From: Burkholderiales bacterium
Lineage (GTDB): Bacteria > Pseudomonadota > Gammaproteobacteria > Burkholderiales > JAHFRG01
Direction: 5' to 3'
NCBI GenBank assembly: GCA_035518095.1
Contig: DATIXX010000014.1
Span: 1 to 62,758 of the forward strand
Length of the DNA: 62,758 nt
Under the pieces are notes generated by a model. That model had not been told where the DNA came from. It ran no database searches and worked only from the letters and a program-made list of their open reading frames with translations. Numbering within the stretch: the stretch's first letter is position 1; the number at the start of each line of letters is the position of its first letter. Positions 34,813 through 43,992 of this stretch are shown in pieces. Made by a program: the position numbers and the translations under genes.

Positions 34813-35745
34813 TCACGGTTTCGATTTCTCTGTTTTGTTGAAATAGGCGGCCAATTCACCGATTACCCCGCGGCGGAATACCAGCACGCAGATGACAAAG
34901 ATGGCTCCGGTAATCACCGTTACCCACTCTCCTAATTGCGTCGCATAGTTTTCCAGACCCACTACAATCGCCGCGCCTGCAATCGGCCCGAACACGGTGC
35001 CCATGCCGCCTAGCAGTGTCATCAGAACGACTTCACCCGACATATGCCAGTGTACATCGGTAAGTGAAGCCAGTTGAAACACCAGCGTTTTGGTTGCGCC
35101 GGCCAGACCCGAAAGTGCCGCTGAAAGCACAAAGGCGAGCAACTTGTATTTGTCCACGTCATAGCCCAGGGAAATCGCGCGCGGCTCGTTTTCGCGTATG
35201 GCTTTCAATACCTGGCCAAACGGCGAATGAATTGTACGGTAAATAATCAAGAACCCCGCAACGAAAACGGCAAGCACGAAGTAATACATGATGAAGGGCT
35301 GTTGCAGATCCAATACTCCGAACAGATGGCCGCGGGGCACACCCTGCAGCCCGTCCTCACCCCCGGTGAATTTGAATTGCAGGCAAAGAAAATAAATCAT
35401 CTGGGCCAGGGCGAGCGTAATCATCGCAAAATAGATGCCCGCGCGTCGAATCGCCAGGCTACCGAAGACGAATCCCAAAAGGGCTGCTGTCGCAGTACCG
35501 GCGAGTATGCCTAATTCAGGCGGAAAGCCCATTGCTTTAATGGTAATCCCTGCAATATAACCGGCGGTGCCAAGAAACGCCGCGTGCCCGAACGAGAGCA
35601 AACCGGTATAGCCGAGCAGCAAATTGAATGCGCAGGCAAAGAGCGCGAAACACAGCAGCTTCATCAGGAATACCGGGTAGACGACCCATGGTGCTGCCAA
35701 CGCTACCGCCAGCAGTACCAGCATGATTTTGCCGTCCCGGCTCAT
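34813..35745 (-). CDS. livM: Branched-chain amino acid-type ABC permease LivM
   Basis: The 310-residue inner-membrane permease has eight or more hydrophobic segments and the family motif GYTGLLSFGHAAFLGTAGYIAG, plus AIRENEPRAISLGYDVDKYKLLAF. It starts by a TAATG overlap with livH, so the two are translationally coupled. Together with LivH it forms the channel. In this context the ligand may be an organic acid rather than leucine; that is inference from the neighbours. Confidence 0.92.
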   Translation of the reverse strand: MSRDGKIMLVLLAVALAAPWVVYPVFLMKLLCFALFACAFNLLLGYTGLLSFGHAAFLGTAGYIAGITIKAMGFPPELGILAGTATAALLGFVFGSLAIRRAGIYFAMITLALAQMIYFLCLQFKFTGGEDGLQGVPRGHLFGVLDLQQPFIMYYFVLAVFVAGFLIIYRTIHSPFGQVLKAIRENEPRAISLGYDVDKYKLLAFVLSAALSGLAGATKTLVFQLASLTDVHWHMSGEVVLMTLLGGMGTVFGPIAGAAIVVGLENYATQLGEWVTVITGAIFVICVLVFRRGVIGELAAYFNKTEKSKP

Positions 35746-36659
35746 TATCGTTCCCTTCCAAACAATCCCGCAGGACGCAAGAGAAGCACGATGGCCATGA
35801 TGACAAAAATCACCACTGCCGAGGCTTCCGGGTAGAACACTTTGGTCAATCCTTCAATCAACCCCAGACCGATGCCGGTCACTATCGCGCCCACGATTGA
35901 ACCCATGCCGCCAATCACCACCACCGCAAACACTACGATGATCAGGTTGGAGCCCATCACCGGATTGACCGAAAATATAGGAGCGGCCAACACTCCGGCA
36001 AACGCCGCGAGCGCAACGCCATAACCGTAGGTAAGCGTAATCAAAAGCGGCACGTTGACGCCAAACGCCTGCAGCAGATTCGGGTTCTCCGTTCCGGCAC
36101 GCAAATAGGAACCGAGCTTAGTGCGCTCGATGAAGAACCAGGTGGCGAAACACACACTCAGCGAAGCGATAACCACCCACGCCCGGTACTTGGGCAGGAA
36201 CATGAACCCCAGATTGAACACGCCGCTTAGAGATTCGGGAATATCGTAGGTCTGGCCGGAAATTCCATAGAAATAGCGGAACACGCCTTCTATGATCAAA
36301 GCAAGGCCGAAGGTGAGCAGCAAGCTGTAAAGATGATCCAGCCGGTATAGACGCCGCAACATAGTGCGCTCGATTAAAATCCCGAACGCGCCGACGACAA
36401 GGGGGGCAACAATCAATGCCTGCCAGTAACTGACCGCGAAATCCGGATGACCGATCCATCCACCGACTTGCGTTAAAGCGATCCATGCGATGAATGCGCC
36501 CATCATGTATTGCGCGCCATGACTGAAATTGATGATATTTAGCAGGCCGAAAATGATAGCCAGCCCCAGGCTCAGCACGGCATAGAACGACCCGTTCACC
36601 AGGCCGACCACGAGTTGGCCCATCAAGCCCTGGACGGATACGCCAAAGACTTCAGTCAT
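35745..36659 (-). CDS. livH: Branched-chain amino acid-type ABC permease LivH
   Basis: The 304-residue permease has the LivH pattern GLVNGSFYAVLSLGLAIIFGLLNIINFSHG near the N-terminus and the motif AFAGVLAAPIFSVNPVMGSNLIIVVFAVVVIGGMGSIVGAIV. It is the first permease gene after the binding protein and overlaps livM. Length is normal for the family. Confidence 0.92.
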   Translation of the reverse strand: MTEVFGVSVQGLMGQLVVGLVNGSFYAVLSLGLAIIFGLLNIINFSHGAQYMMGAFIAWIALTQVGGWIGHPDFAVSYWQALIVAPLVVGAFGILIERTMLRRLYRLDHLYSLLLTFGLALIIEGVFRYFYGISGQTYDIPESLSGVFNLGFMFLPKYRAWVVIASLSVCFATWFFIERTKLGSYLRAGTENPNLLQAFGVNVPLLITLTYGYGVALAAFAGVLAAPIFSVNPVMGSNLIIVVFAVVVIGGMGSIVGAIVTGIGLGLIEGLTKVFYPEASAVVIFVIMAIVLLLRPAGLFGRER

Positions 36660-36763
36660 GACAATAAAGAATCTATCTTGGGGAAGCGAAGAATCTGCTG
36701 CTTAGATCGCGCCAGATCCCGATTTGCCGCGCTCCTCAGGTTGATCTGCAGACAGGCTCCGGG

Positions 36764-37984
36764 TCACTTTTTCACCAGCGGGCATCGGCTTTCGGAAAGC
36801 GGCTGGTAAGCCTGGTCGCCCGGGATGACCTGCCTCACATTGTAGTAATCCCACGGTTTCGTGGATTCCGCCGGGGTTTTCACCTGCACCAGGTACATGT
36901 CGTGCACCATGCGGCCGTCTTCGCGAATCCTTCCGTTGTGAGCAAAGAAATCGTTGACCGGCGTTTCCTTCATTTTCTTCATTACCGTGGAGGTATCGTC
37001 GGTGCCCGCGGCCTTGACAGCGTTTAGGTAATGCATGACCGAGGAATAAACTCCCGCGTGCACCATAGTCGGCATACTTCCGTGTTTCTCGAAGAACCTC
37101 TTCGACCAGGCTCGCGTCTCGTCGTTGTAGTTCCAATAGAACCCTGTGGTGAGATACATGTTCTGCGCGGTCTTCAGGCCCAAGCTGTGAATATCGGTAA
37201 TAAAGAGCAGCAAGCCCGCCAGCGTCTGCTTCGGCGTGATGCCGAATTCCACCGCCTGCTTGATCGAGTTGGTGGTGTCGGTTCCGGCATTGGCGAGCCC
37301 GATTACCTTGGCGCCGGAAGCCTGTGCTTTGAGCAGGAAGGAGGAAAAATCGGTTCCGGGAAAAGGATGGCGCACCGAGCCCAGCACCTTGCCGCCACTG
37401 GCAATTACGACTTTCGCAGTATCCGCTTCCAGCGATTGGCCAAATGCATAATCCGCGGTTATGAAGAACCAAGTATTCCCGCCCTGCTTCACCACGGCCC
37501 GCCCCGTGCCGGTCGCCAGCGCATACGTGTCATACGCCCAGTGCACATTGGTGTCGGTACAATCTTCATTGGTGATGCGGGTCGATGCAGCCCCGGAAAC
37601 CAAGGTAATTTTGTTTTTTTCCTTTGCCACCTTCATTACGGCAAGCGCAGTGGAGGTCGTCACCAAATCGACAATTACGTCCACGTTCTTCGTGTCAAAC
37701 CATTCCCGCGAGATGTTGGCGGCTATGTCGCCTTTGTTCTGGTGGTCCGCCGAAATCATCTCGATCTTGAAGTTGGGTTTGGCCTGCGCTTTAAAATCGT
37801 CGATTGCCATCTGCGCTGCCAGCACCGAGCCCGAGCCGGACAGATCGGAATAGAGTCCAGAAAGGTCGGTAAGCACGCCGATTTTCACCACGCCGTCAGA
37901 AATTTTGTCCACCGCCAAGGCCTGATTTACGCCCATCGAAAGCCAGGTGACACTTATCCATGCAAGCAATAATCCATGTTTCAT
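36764..37984 (-). CDS. livK: Branched-chain amino acid-type ABC substrate-binding protein
   Basis: The 406-residue periplasmic protein has a signal peptide (MKHGLLLAWISVTWLSMGVNQALA), then the Leu/Ile/Val-binding fold: KISDGVVKIGVLTDLSGLYSDLSGSGSVLAAQMAIDDF. Proteins of this subgroup are often found with acyl-CoA ligases and bind varied organic acids, so the symbol denotes family only. It sits between the ATPase and permease genes, completing a five-gene importer (G, F, K, H, M). Confidence 0.88.
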   Translation of the reverse strand: MKHGLLLAWISVTWLSMGVNQALAVDKISDGVVKIGVLTDLSGLYSDLSGSGSVLAAQMAIDDFKAQAKPNFKIEMISADHQNKGDIAANISREWFDTKNVDVIVDLVTTSTALAVMKVAKEKNKITLVSGAASTRITNEDCTDTNVHWAYDTYALATGTGRAVVKQGGNTWFFITADYAFGQSLEADTAKVVIASGGKVLGSVRHPFPGTDFSSFLLKAQASGAKVIGLANAGTDTTNSIKQAVEFGITPKQTLAGLLLFITDIHSLGLKTAQNMYLTTGFYWNYNDETRAWSKRFFEKHGSMPTMVHAGVYSSVMHYLNAVKAAGTDDTSTVMKKMKETPVNDFFAHNGRIREDGRMVHDMYLVQVKTPAESTKPWDYYNVRQVIPGDQAYQPLSESRCPLVKK

Positions 37985-38013
37985 GATTGATTCCCCCTTT
38001 AAACTAAGAATGA

Positions 38014-38733
38014 TTAAACACCCAGATACTCATGCAGCGTCTGCATTTTTGATTCCATCTCCTGCTTATTAACCGTCATGACAATCTGTCCACGTTCCAT
38101 GACGTAATGCCGGTCGGCAAGAGGCGCCGCAAACCGGAAATTCTGTTCCACCAAGATAATAGTGAAGCCTTTCTCTTTTAGAGTGCGAATAGCTTTGCCG
38201 ATCGCCTGCACAATCACCGGCGCCAAGCCTTCCGTGATTTCATCGAGAAGCAGCAGCTTCGCGCCGGTGCGCAGGATTCGCGCCAGTGCCAGCATCTGTT
38301 GCTCGCCGCCGGAGAGCCGCATACCCGGACTGCTCCTGCGCTCAGCAAGGTTGGGAAACATCTGGTAAATTTCTGAAACCGACATTCCACCCTGTCCAAC
38401 CCGGGGAGGCAATAACAAGTTTTCCTCGCAGGAAAGGCTGGCAAAAATCCCGCGCTCCTCCGGACAATAACCCATGCCCAAATGCGCAATCTGGTGTGTG
38501 AGCAAGTGTATCGATTCCGCGCCGCTTACTTTTATGGAGCCGGTACGTCTGCCCACCAGGCCGAGGATAGCTTTCAGCGTCGTGGTGCGCCCGGCACCGT
38601 TCCGTCCAAGCAGCGTAATTAGCTGGCCTCGATTCACCGAAAAATTAACACCGTGCAAGATGTGCGACTCGCCATAATAGGCGTGTAAGTCTTGGACCTG
38701 CAGCAATTCGCCGTTCGCCTGGGTTCTAACCAT
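38014..38733 (-). CDS. livF: ABC importer ATPase LivF
   Basis: The 239-residue ATPase energises the Liv-type importer. Walker A reads LGRNGAGRTTTL, where the lysine position is Arg (GAGRT rather than GAGKT). The signature is LSGGEQQMLALARIL and Walker B LLLLDEITEGL. The start at 38733 lies inside the last eight bases of livG, with GGGAG upstream; a longer frame runs into livG without similarity. The Arg in place of the Walker Lys is notable, since that residue normally contacts ATP. Confidence 0.88.
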   Translation of the reverse strand: MVRTQANGELLQVQDLHAYYGESHILHGVNFSVNRGQLITLLGRNGAGRTTTLKAILGLVGRRTGSIKVSGAESIHLLTHQIAHLGMGYCPEERGIFASLSCEENLLLPPRVGQGGMSVSEIYQMFPNLAERRSSPGMRLSGGEQQMLALARILRTGAKLLLLDEITEGLAPVIVQAIGKAIRTLKEKGFTIILVEQNFRFAAPLADRHYVMERGQIVMTVNKQEMESKMQTLHEYLGV

Positions 38734-39481
38734 TAGTGCTCCCGACGTAGGCATCGAGCACCTGAGGATTTTTCGCGACTTCTTCGTAAGGCCCTTCAGC
38801 CAGCACTGAGCCGCGCTGCAGCACCGTGATGGTATCGGACAAATTTTCGACAACGCTCAAGTTGTGCTCCACCATCAGGATAGTGCGGTTCGCCGAAACT
38901 TTTTTTATAAGCTCGGTCACGCGGCCTACGTCTTCGTGACCCATGCCCTGAGTCGGCTCATCAAGCAGCATAATCTCGGGTTCCATCGCCATCGTGGTGG
39001 CAATTTCCAGCGCGCGCTTTCGGCCGTACGGCAGCTCCACGGTGACTGCGGAGGCAAAAGCGTAGAGGTCAACCGCTTCCAGCAGCGCCATTACTTCATC
39101 ATTCAGCGCATTCAGCGTTCTAGCAGAGCGCCAAAAATGAAATGAAGTGCCGAGCTTGCGCTGTAACGCAATGCGCACATTTTCCAGAACAGTGAGATGC
39201 GGGAATACGGCAGAAATCTGGAATGAGCGAATGATGCCCCGTCGTGCAATCTGCGCCGGCTTTTCTCCGGTAATATCGGCACCGTTGAAAATTATGCGGC
39301 CGTTGGTGGGGGCTAAAAACCGCGTGAGCAAATTGAAGACTGTGGTTTTTCCCGCGCCGTTGGGTCCAATCAAGGCGTGAATGCTGCCGCGCCTGATTTT
39401 GAGTTCAATATCATTAACCGCAACGAACCCCTTGAATTCTTTGGTGAGATTGTGCGTTTCCAGTATGAAATCGCTGCTCAT
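38726..39481 (-). CDS. livG: ABC importer ATPase LivG
   Basis: The 251-residue ATPase has Walker A GPNGAGKTTVFNLLTRF, the family segment LPYGRKRALEIATTMAMEPEIMLLDEPTQGM and a LivG-type C-terminus. The ATG at 39481 is chosen over an in-frame TTG two codons upstream. It heads the importer genes, 153 bp after the acyl-CoA synthetase gene. With LivF it forms the nucleotide-binding pair. Confidence 0.92.
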   Translation of the reverse strand: MSSDFILETHNLTKEFKGFVAVNDIELKIRRGSIHALIGPNGAGKTTVFNLLTRFLAPTNGRIIFNGADITGEKPAQIARRGIIRSFQISAVFPHLTVLENVRIALQRKLGTSFHFWRSARTLNALNDEVMALLEAVDLYAFASAVTVELPYGRKRALEIATTMAMEPEIMLLDEPTQGMGHEDVGRVTELIKKVSANRTILMVEHNLSVVENLSDTITVLQRGSVLAEGPYEEVAKNPQVLDAYVGSTNG

Positions 39482-39634
39482 CGCCAATCCGTAGTTTTTT
39501 CGGGCGCTATGTTCCCGTGGATGACGTTTTTAGAAGACGGAAGAAGTACCTTTCAGTTGATTGAGAGTATAGAGAAGTACGCCTAAAGACGCCAGTAAAG
39601 GCGGACGTTACTTCAAATATGCGGTGGCTAATAA

Positions 39635-41275
39635 TTATTCAATCGCTGAAGCGGACTTGGCGCGCTCGCGCAGCATGAACTTTTGTATTTTACCTGTAGA
39701 CGTCTTGGGCAGCGCGCCGAATATCACTCTTTTCGGAACCTTGAAGTGCGCCATGTTACCGCGGCAGTGATCGATGATTTCTTTTTCTGTCACATTCGCG
39801 CCTTCCTTCAATTCCACAAAAGCGCACGGCATCTCGCCCCATTTGGAATCGGGTTGTGCCACTACCGCGGCGGCTAATACCGCGGGGTGGCGATAAAGCG
39901 TGTCCTCTACTTCCAGCGAGGAAATATTTTCACCGCCGGAAATAATAATGTCTTTCGAGCGATCCTTGATTTTTACGTAGCCGTCGGGCTGCATGACCGC
40001 AAGATCGCCGGAGTGGAACCAGCCTCCGCTAAACGCTTCCATGCTTGCCTTCGGGTTCTTGAGATAACCTTTCATAGTGATGTTGCCGCGGAACATGATT
40101 TCACCCATGGTCCGTCCATCCGCAGGTACCGGTTGCATGGTCTCCGGATCCATCACTGTCATCCCCTCCTGCAGGGTATAACGCACACCCTGCCTGCCGT
40201 TGCGTTCCGTGCGCGCAGAAATATCCAGCTGTCCCCATTCCGGATGCTTGGCACAGACCGATGCCGGTCCGTAGGTTTCGGTGAGCCCGTACACGTGCGT
40301 AAGGTTGAATCCCAAGCGCTCCATGCCCTCGATCATCGCGGCGGGCGGCGAAGCGGCAGCTACCAGCCCGCTGACCGGCTGGTCGATTCCGGCCTTCATT
40401 TCGGCAGGAGCATTAATCAGCATGTTGTGCACGATGGGCGCGCCGCAGTAATGCGTTGCCTTGTGCCGGCGGATCGCATCGAGTATCAGCTTGGCCTCCA
40501 CCCGGCGCAAGCAAACATTTGTGCCTGCAATCGCCGCCATAGTCCATGGAAAACACCAGCCATTGCAGTGAAACATGGGCAGCGTCCAAAGATATATGGA
40601 ATGGCGCGGCATGCCCCAATCTATGATGTTGCTTAGCGCGTTAAGGTATGCGCCGCGGTGATGGTACACGACCCCCTTGGGATTGCCGGTGGTGCCCGAA
40701 GTATAGTTAAGCGATATTGCGTTCCACTCGTCTTCCGGGAGCGACCAGGCGAAATCCGGATCGCCGGTTTTGAGAAAAGCTTCGTAGTCCATTTCACCCA
40801 ACAGCGCGCCGCCTTTGAACTCCGGATCGTCGACATCGATCACCAGTAGTTTTTTATCCAGCATCGCGAGCGCCTTGGCGGCAGTCGCGGAAAACTCGCG
40901 GTCAGTTATTAATATCTTCGCCTCGCCGTGCTTGAGCATGAAGGCAATGGCTTCCGCATCCAGTCGCGTGTTCAGCGTGTTTAACACCGCACCGCTCATC
41001 GGCACGCCGAAATGGGCTTCGAACATCTGCGGAATGTTGGGCAGCATCACCGCTACCGTATCCCCCGCGCCAAGCCCGCGCTTCGCCAGAGCGCAGGCTA
41101 GCCGGCGGCAACGCGCGTAGGTTTCGCCCCAAGTAAACTTGCGGTCGCCATGGACAACGGCGGCGTGTTTGGGATAGACGTAAGCCGTGCGCTCCAGGAA
41201 ACTCAGCGGCGAAAGGGGCGTGTAATTCGCGGGGTTTTTGTCCAAATCAGAGCTGTAATAGTTGATTCGAGCCAT
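39635..41275 (-). CDS. Acyl-CoA synthetase (AMP-forming), medium/long-chain type
   Basis: The 546-residue synthetase has the P-loop YTSGTTGNPKGVVYHHRG, VYGLTETYGPASVC, and GWFHSGDLAVMQPDGYVKIKDRSKDIIISGGENISSLEVE with the C-terminal lysine in TSTGKIQKF. This matches the family of fatty acid-CoA ligases close to DmdB and plant AAE enzymes. The start at 41275 has GAGGG just upstream. It precedes livG and probably activates whatever the Liv-type importer takes up. It is distinct from the fadD-like gene at 29.4 kb. Confidence 0.9.
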   Translation of the reverse strand: MARINYYSSDLDKNPANYTPLSPLSFLERTAYVYPKHAAVVHGDRKFTWGETYARCRRLACALAKRGLGAGDTVAVMLPNIPQMFEAHFGVPMSGAVLNTLNTRLDAEAIAFMLKHGEAKILITDREFSATAAKALAMLDKKLLVIDVDDPEFKGGALLGEMDYEAFLKTGDPDFAWSLPEDEWNAISLNYTSGTTGNPKGVVYHHRGAYLNALSNIIDWGMPRHSIYLWTLPMFHCNGWCFPWTMAAIAGTNVCLRRVEAKLILDAIRRHKATHYCGAPIVHNMLINAPAEMKAGIDQPVSGLVAAASPPAAMIEGMERLGFNLTHVYGLTETYGPASVCAKHPEWGQLDISARTERNGRQGVRYTLQEGMTVMDPETMQPVPADGRTMGEIMFRGNITMKGYLKNPKASMEAFSGGWFHSGDLAVMQPDGYVKIKDRSKDIIISGGENISSLEVEDTLYRHPAVLAAAVVAQPDSKWGEMPCAFVELKEGANVTEKEIIDHCRGNMAHFKVPKRVIFGALPKTSTGKIQKFMLRERAKSASAIE

Positions 41276-41389
41276 AGTGCCCTCGTTAATTTGAATAGGG
41301 ACAATTGAGGTGTCACGCCGAGTAAAAGAACCTGAAATGAATTTACCCGCTTGTTCAGCGAATAGCAACGGTCGTTCCCGAAGCCCGGA

Positions 41390-42739
41390 TTACCTTATCC
41401 TCGAAACCGCGTCGCCCACCCGTTCCACTGCGATGACCTCGATGCCGTCAATCGGCTGCTTGGGCTTGTTCGCCTTCGGAATCAGCGCCTGTTTGAAACC
41501 CAGTTTGGCGGCTTCCTTGAGACGCTCCTGTCCGCGCTGAACAGGCCTGATCTCCCCGGCCAGGCCCACTTCGCCAAACGCGACAAGCTTTTGCGCCAAC
41601 GGCTTGTTCGTCAGCGATGAAACGATCGCAAGCAGTACCGCCAAATCCGCGGCGGGTTCGGCGATTTTGACGCCGCCCACGGCGTTGACGAAAACATCCT
41701 GGTCGAAACACGCGATGCCGGCGTGGCGGTGCAGCACCGCGAGCAACATCGCCAGACGATTTTGCTCGAGCCCGACCGTAAGGCGCCGCGGGTTCGGAGC
41801 GTGCGCGTCGTCCACCAGCGCCTGTACTTCGACTAACAAAGGCCGCGTGCCTTCCTGCGTCACCAGCACGCATGAACCCGCGACCTCTTGGCCGTGCTGC
41901 GAAAGAAACAGCGCCGATGGATTGTTAACTCCTCTCAACCCCTTGTCTGTCATGGCGAACACGCCAATCTCGTTGACCGCCCCGAAGCGGTTCTTCACCG
42001 CCCGGATCAAGCGGAAGCTGGAGTGAGTGTCGCCCTCGAAATAGAGCACGGTGTCCACAATGTGCTCCAGTACACGCGGGCCGGCCAAGGTCCCCTCCTT
42101 GGTTACATGCCCGATAAAAATAATAGCCGTGCCGCTTTGCTTGGCGAAGCGCGCAAGCTGCGCCGCGCATTCGCGCACCTGCGCCACCGATCCCGGCGCC
42201 GATTGCAGCGCGTCGGAATAAAGGGTCTGAATCGAATCCATGACCGCCACTTCCGGTTGGTGCGAACCCAAAGTGGCGAGAATTTTTTCCAGCTGGATTT
42301 CTGCCAGAAGCTGCAGCGGTTTGGCGTCAAGCGCAAGGCGCCGGGCGCGTAGCGCGATCTGGTGCGCAGATTCTTCCCCGCTCACGTACAGCACGTTGCG
42401 CTGCGCCCCCATTTGGCACAGCGCCTGCAGCAGAAGTGTGGATTTACCAATCCCCGGATCACCGCCCAGCAATACGACCGCACCTTGCACCAGCCCGCCG
42501 CCAAGCACGCGGTCAAACTCCGATATTCCGGTTGGCTGGCGCGGCAGCTCATGGGTTTGCACATCGCCCAATGATTGCAATTTGCCCGGCGCGGCCGAAG
42601 CGAAGCGGTTTTTGGAGCCAGAATCAACCACCGTTTCGACCAGGGTGTTCCATGCGGAGCAATGCGGGCACTGTCCTTGCCATTTCGGCGATTGCCCGCC
42701 GCACTCGGCGCACACGTAAATCGATTTTTGCTTAGCCAT
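41390..42739 (-). CDS. radA: DNA repair protein RadA
   Basis: The 449-residue RecA-like protein assists branch migration in recombination. The N-terminal zinc finger is CAECGGQSPKWQGQCPHC, Walker A GGDPGIGKST is at residues 92-101, and the RadA-specific KNRFG motif lies near residue 247. A Lon-like C-terminal domain follows (NPRRLTVGLEQNRLAMLLAVLHRHAG). Length matches E. coli (460). It overlaps the alr stop by eight bases. Confidence 0.95.
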   Translation of the reverse strand: MAKQKSIYVCAECGGQSPKWQGQCPHCSAWNTLVETVVDSGSKNRFASAAPGKLQSLGDVQTHELPRQPTGISEFDRVLGGGLVQGAVVLLGGDPGIGKSTLLLQALCQMGAQRNVLYVSGEESAHQIALRARRLALDAKPLQLLAEIQLEKILATLGSHQPEVAVMDSIQTLYSDALQSAPGSVAQVRECAAQLARFAKQSGTAIIFIGHVTKEGTLAGPRVLEHIVDTVLYFEGDTHSSFRLIRAVKNRFGAVNEIGVFAMTDKGLRGVNNPSALFLSQHGQEVAGSCVLVTQEGTRPLLVEVQALVDDAHAPNPRRLTVGLEQNRLAMLLAVLHRHAGIACFDQDVFVNAVGGVKIAEPAADLAVLLAIVSSLTNKPLAQKLVAFGEVGLAGEIRPVQRGQERLKEAAKLGFKQALIPKANKPKQPIDGIEVIAVERVGDAVSRIR

Positions 42740-43805
42740 TGGATTCGATGACGGGTACGCGCGAATTCAATTTTGTAAATAATTCGTAGCTTACCGTGCC
42801 CGCCGCTTTCGCCACTTCTTCCACCGCCAATCCCTCCCCCCAAAGCACAACCGGCGTGCCGACACCGGCGTTTTGAATTCCGCTTAAATCCACACACAAA
42901 GTATCCATCGAAACTCGCCCCAAGGTGCGGGTGATTCTTCCATCGACGCAAACCGGTGTGCCTGTGCCTGCACGGCGCGGGTAGCCATCGGCATAACCGC
43001 AAGCAACGATGCCCGCACGCATCGCTCGTTCCGCGGTGTATAAGCTGTTATAGCCCACCTTATCGCCGGGTTTTAAATCCTGAATCGCAATGATCCGGCT
43101 CTCCAGGGTCATTACCGGTTGCAGGCCGAGCTGCTTTGCGCTCGTTTCCGCAACCGGCGACGAACCATAAAGCATGATGCCGGGACGTTCCCAATCGCTT
43201 CGCGTTTCAGGAAAGCGCAGCAGTGCCGCCGTATTTGCAAGACTGCGCGGCAGTAATTCGCCGGCGGTAATTTTTTTGAATTCCGCTAATTGCCACGCAA
43301 TACCCTGTTCATCATCTGCGCAGGCAAAGTGTGTCATCAAGGTAATCCCGGACACATGCCGGCTTTGTTTGAGCGCGTTCACCGCAGCGCTAAACATTTG
43401 CGGCTTGAATCCCAAACGGTTCATGCCGGTATTGAGCTTGAGAAACACCTCGAGCTTGAACGGCGCCTCGGCAGCGCGCAGCCAATCCAGCTGCTCCTGT
43501 TGGTGTATCACCGGCGTGAGAAGGTGCTGCGCGAACACCGGTAATTCCTCCGGGCCGTAGAACCCGTTCAGCAACAGAATGCTCTGCTTGAAGCCCGAAC
43601 TACGCAAATCGACCGCATCATGCAGATCGATCACCGCGAATCCATCAGCGCCGGAAAGGCCACGTGCGGCGCGCAACAGGCCATGGCCATAGCCGTTGGC
43701 CTTAATCACCGCCATGATGCGTGAATTGGGGGCGCGCCGCTTTGCCACGGCGAGATTGTTTTGCAGCGCTAAATGGTTGATGCGTGCGTGAAGCGGACGC
43801 GGCAT
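42732..43805 (-). CDS. alr: Alanine racemase
   Basis: The 357-residue PLP enzyme makes D-alanine for peptidoglycan. The PLP-lysine is in AVIKANGYGHGLL near residue 34. The second catalytic base, Tyr, lies in VGYNSLYTAERAM. The C-terminal domain has GRVSMDTLCVDLSG. Length is normal. It leads the alr-radA pair and diverges from lplT across a 187-bp AT-rich gap. Confidence 0.95.
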   Translation of the reverse strand: MPRPLHARINHLALQNNLAVAKRRAPNSRIMAVIKANGYGHGLLRAARGLSGADGFAVIDLHDAVDLRSSGFKQSILLLNGFYGPEELPVFAQHLLTPVIHQQEQLDWLRAAEAPFKLEVFLKLNTGMNRLGFKPQMFSAAVNALKQSRHVSGITLMTHFACADDEQGIAWQLAEFKKITAGELLPRSLANTAALLRFPETRSDWERPGIMLYGSSPVAETSAKQLGLQPVMTLESRIIAIQDLKPGDKVGYNSLYTAERAMRAGIVACGYADGYPRRAGTGTPVCVDGRITRTLGRVSMDTLCVDLSGIQNAGVGTPVVLWGEGLAVEEVAKAAGTVSYELFTKLNSRVPVIESNG

Positions 43806-43992
43806 ATATAGATTCTTTTCTGAGGGCGCGGAGCGCAGCGTGCTATTTAATCATAATACGGCAACTTCGGATCAAGCCCAAAGTAAACAAATGGCGGTGC
43901 TCACAGTTTCGTGTTATAAAGCTGCGAAAATTAAACTTATCAACGTCTTTCAGTTCATGTAAAAATCAAATTCGAATAACCCATTCCAAAGC

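Noticed and set aside
34590..34859. 89-codon minus-strand frame between livM and fadE
   Set aside because: It overlaps the end of livM, has no recognisable domain and an unusual Asn/Arg/Ser-rich composition. The gap more likely carries the fadE promoter.
37031..37972. 313-codon plus-strand frame
   Set aside because: It is exactly antisense to the Liv-type binding protein and reflects the GC-rich codon pattern of that gene. Similar long antisense frames at 39887-40636, 61091-61942, 28144-28812 and 4615-5466 were dismissed for the same reason.
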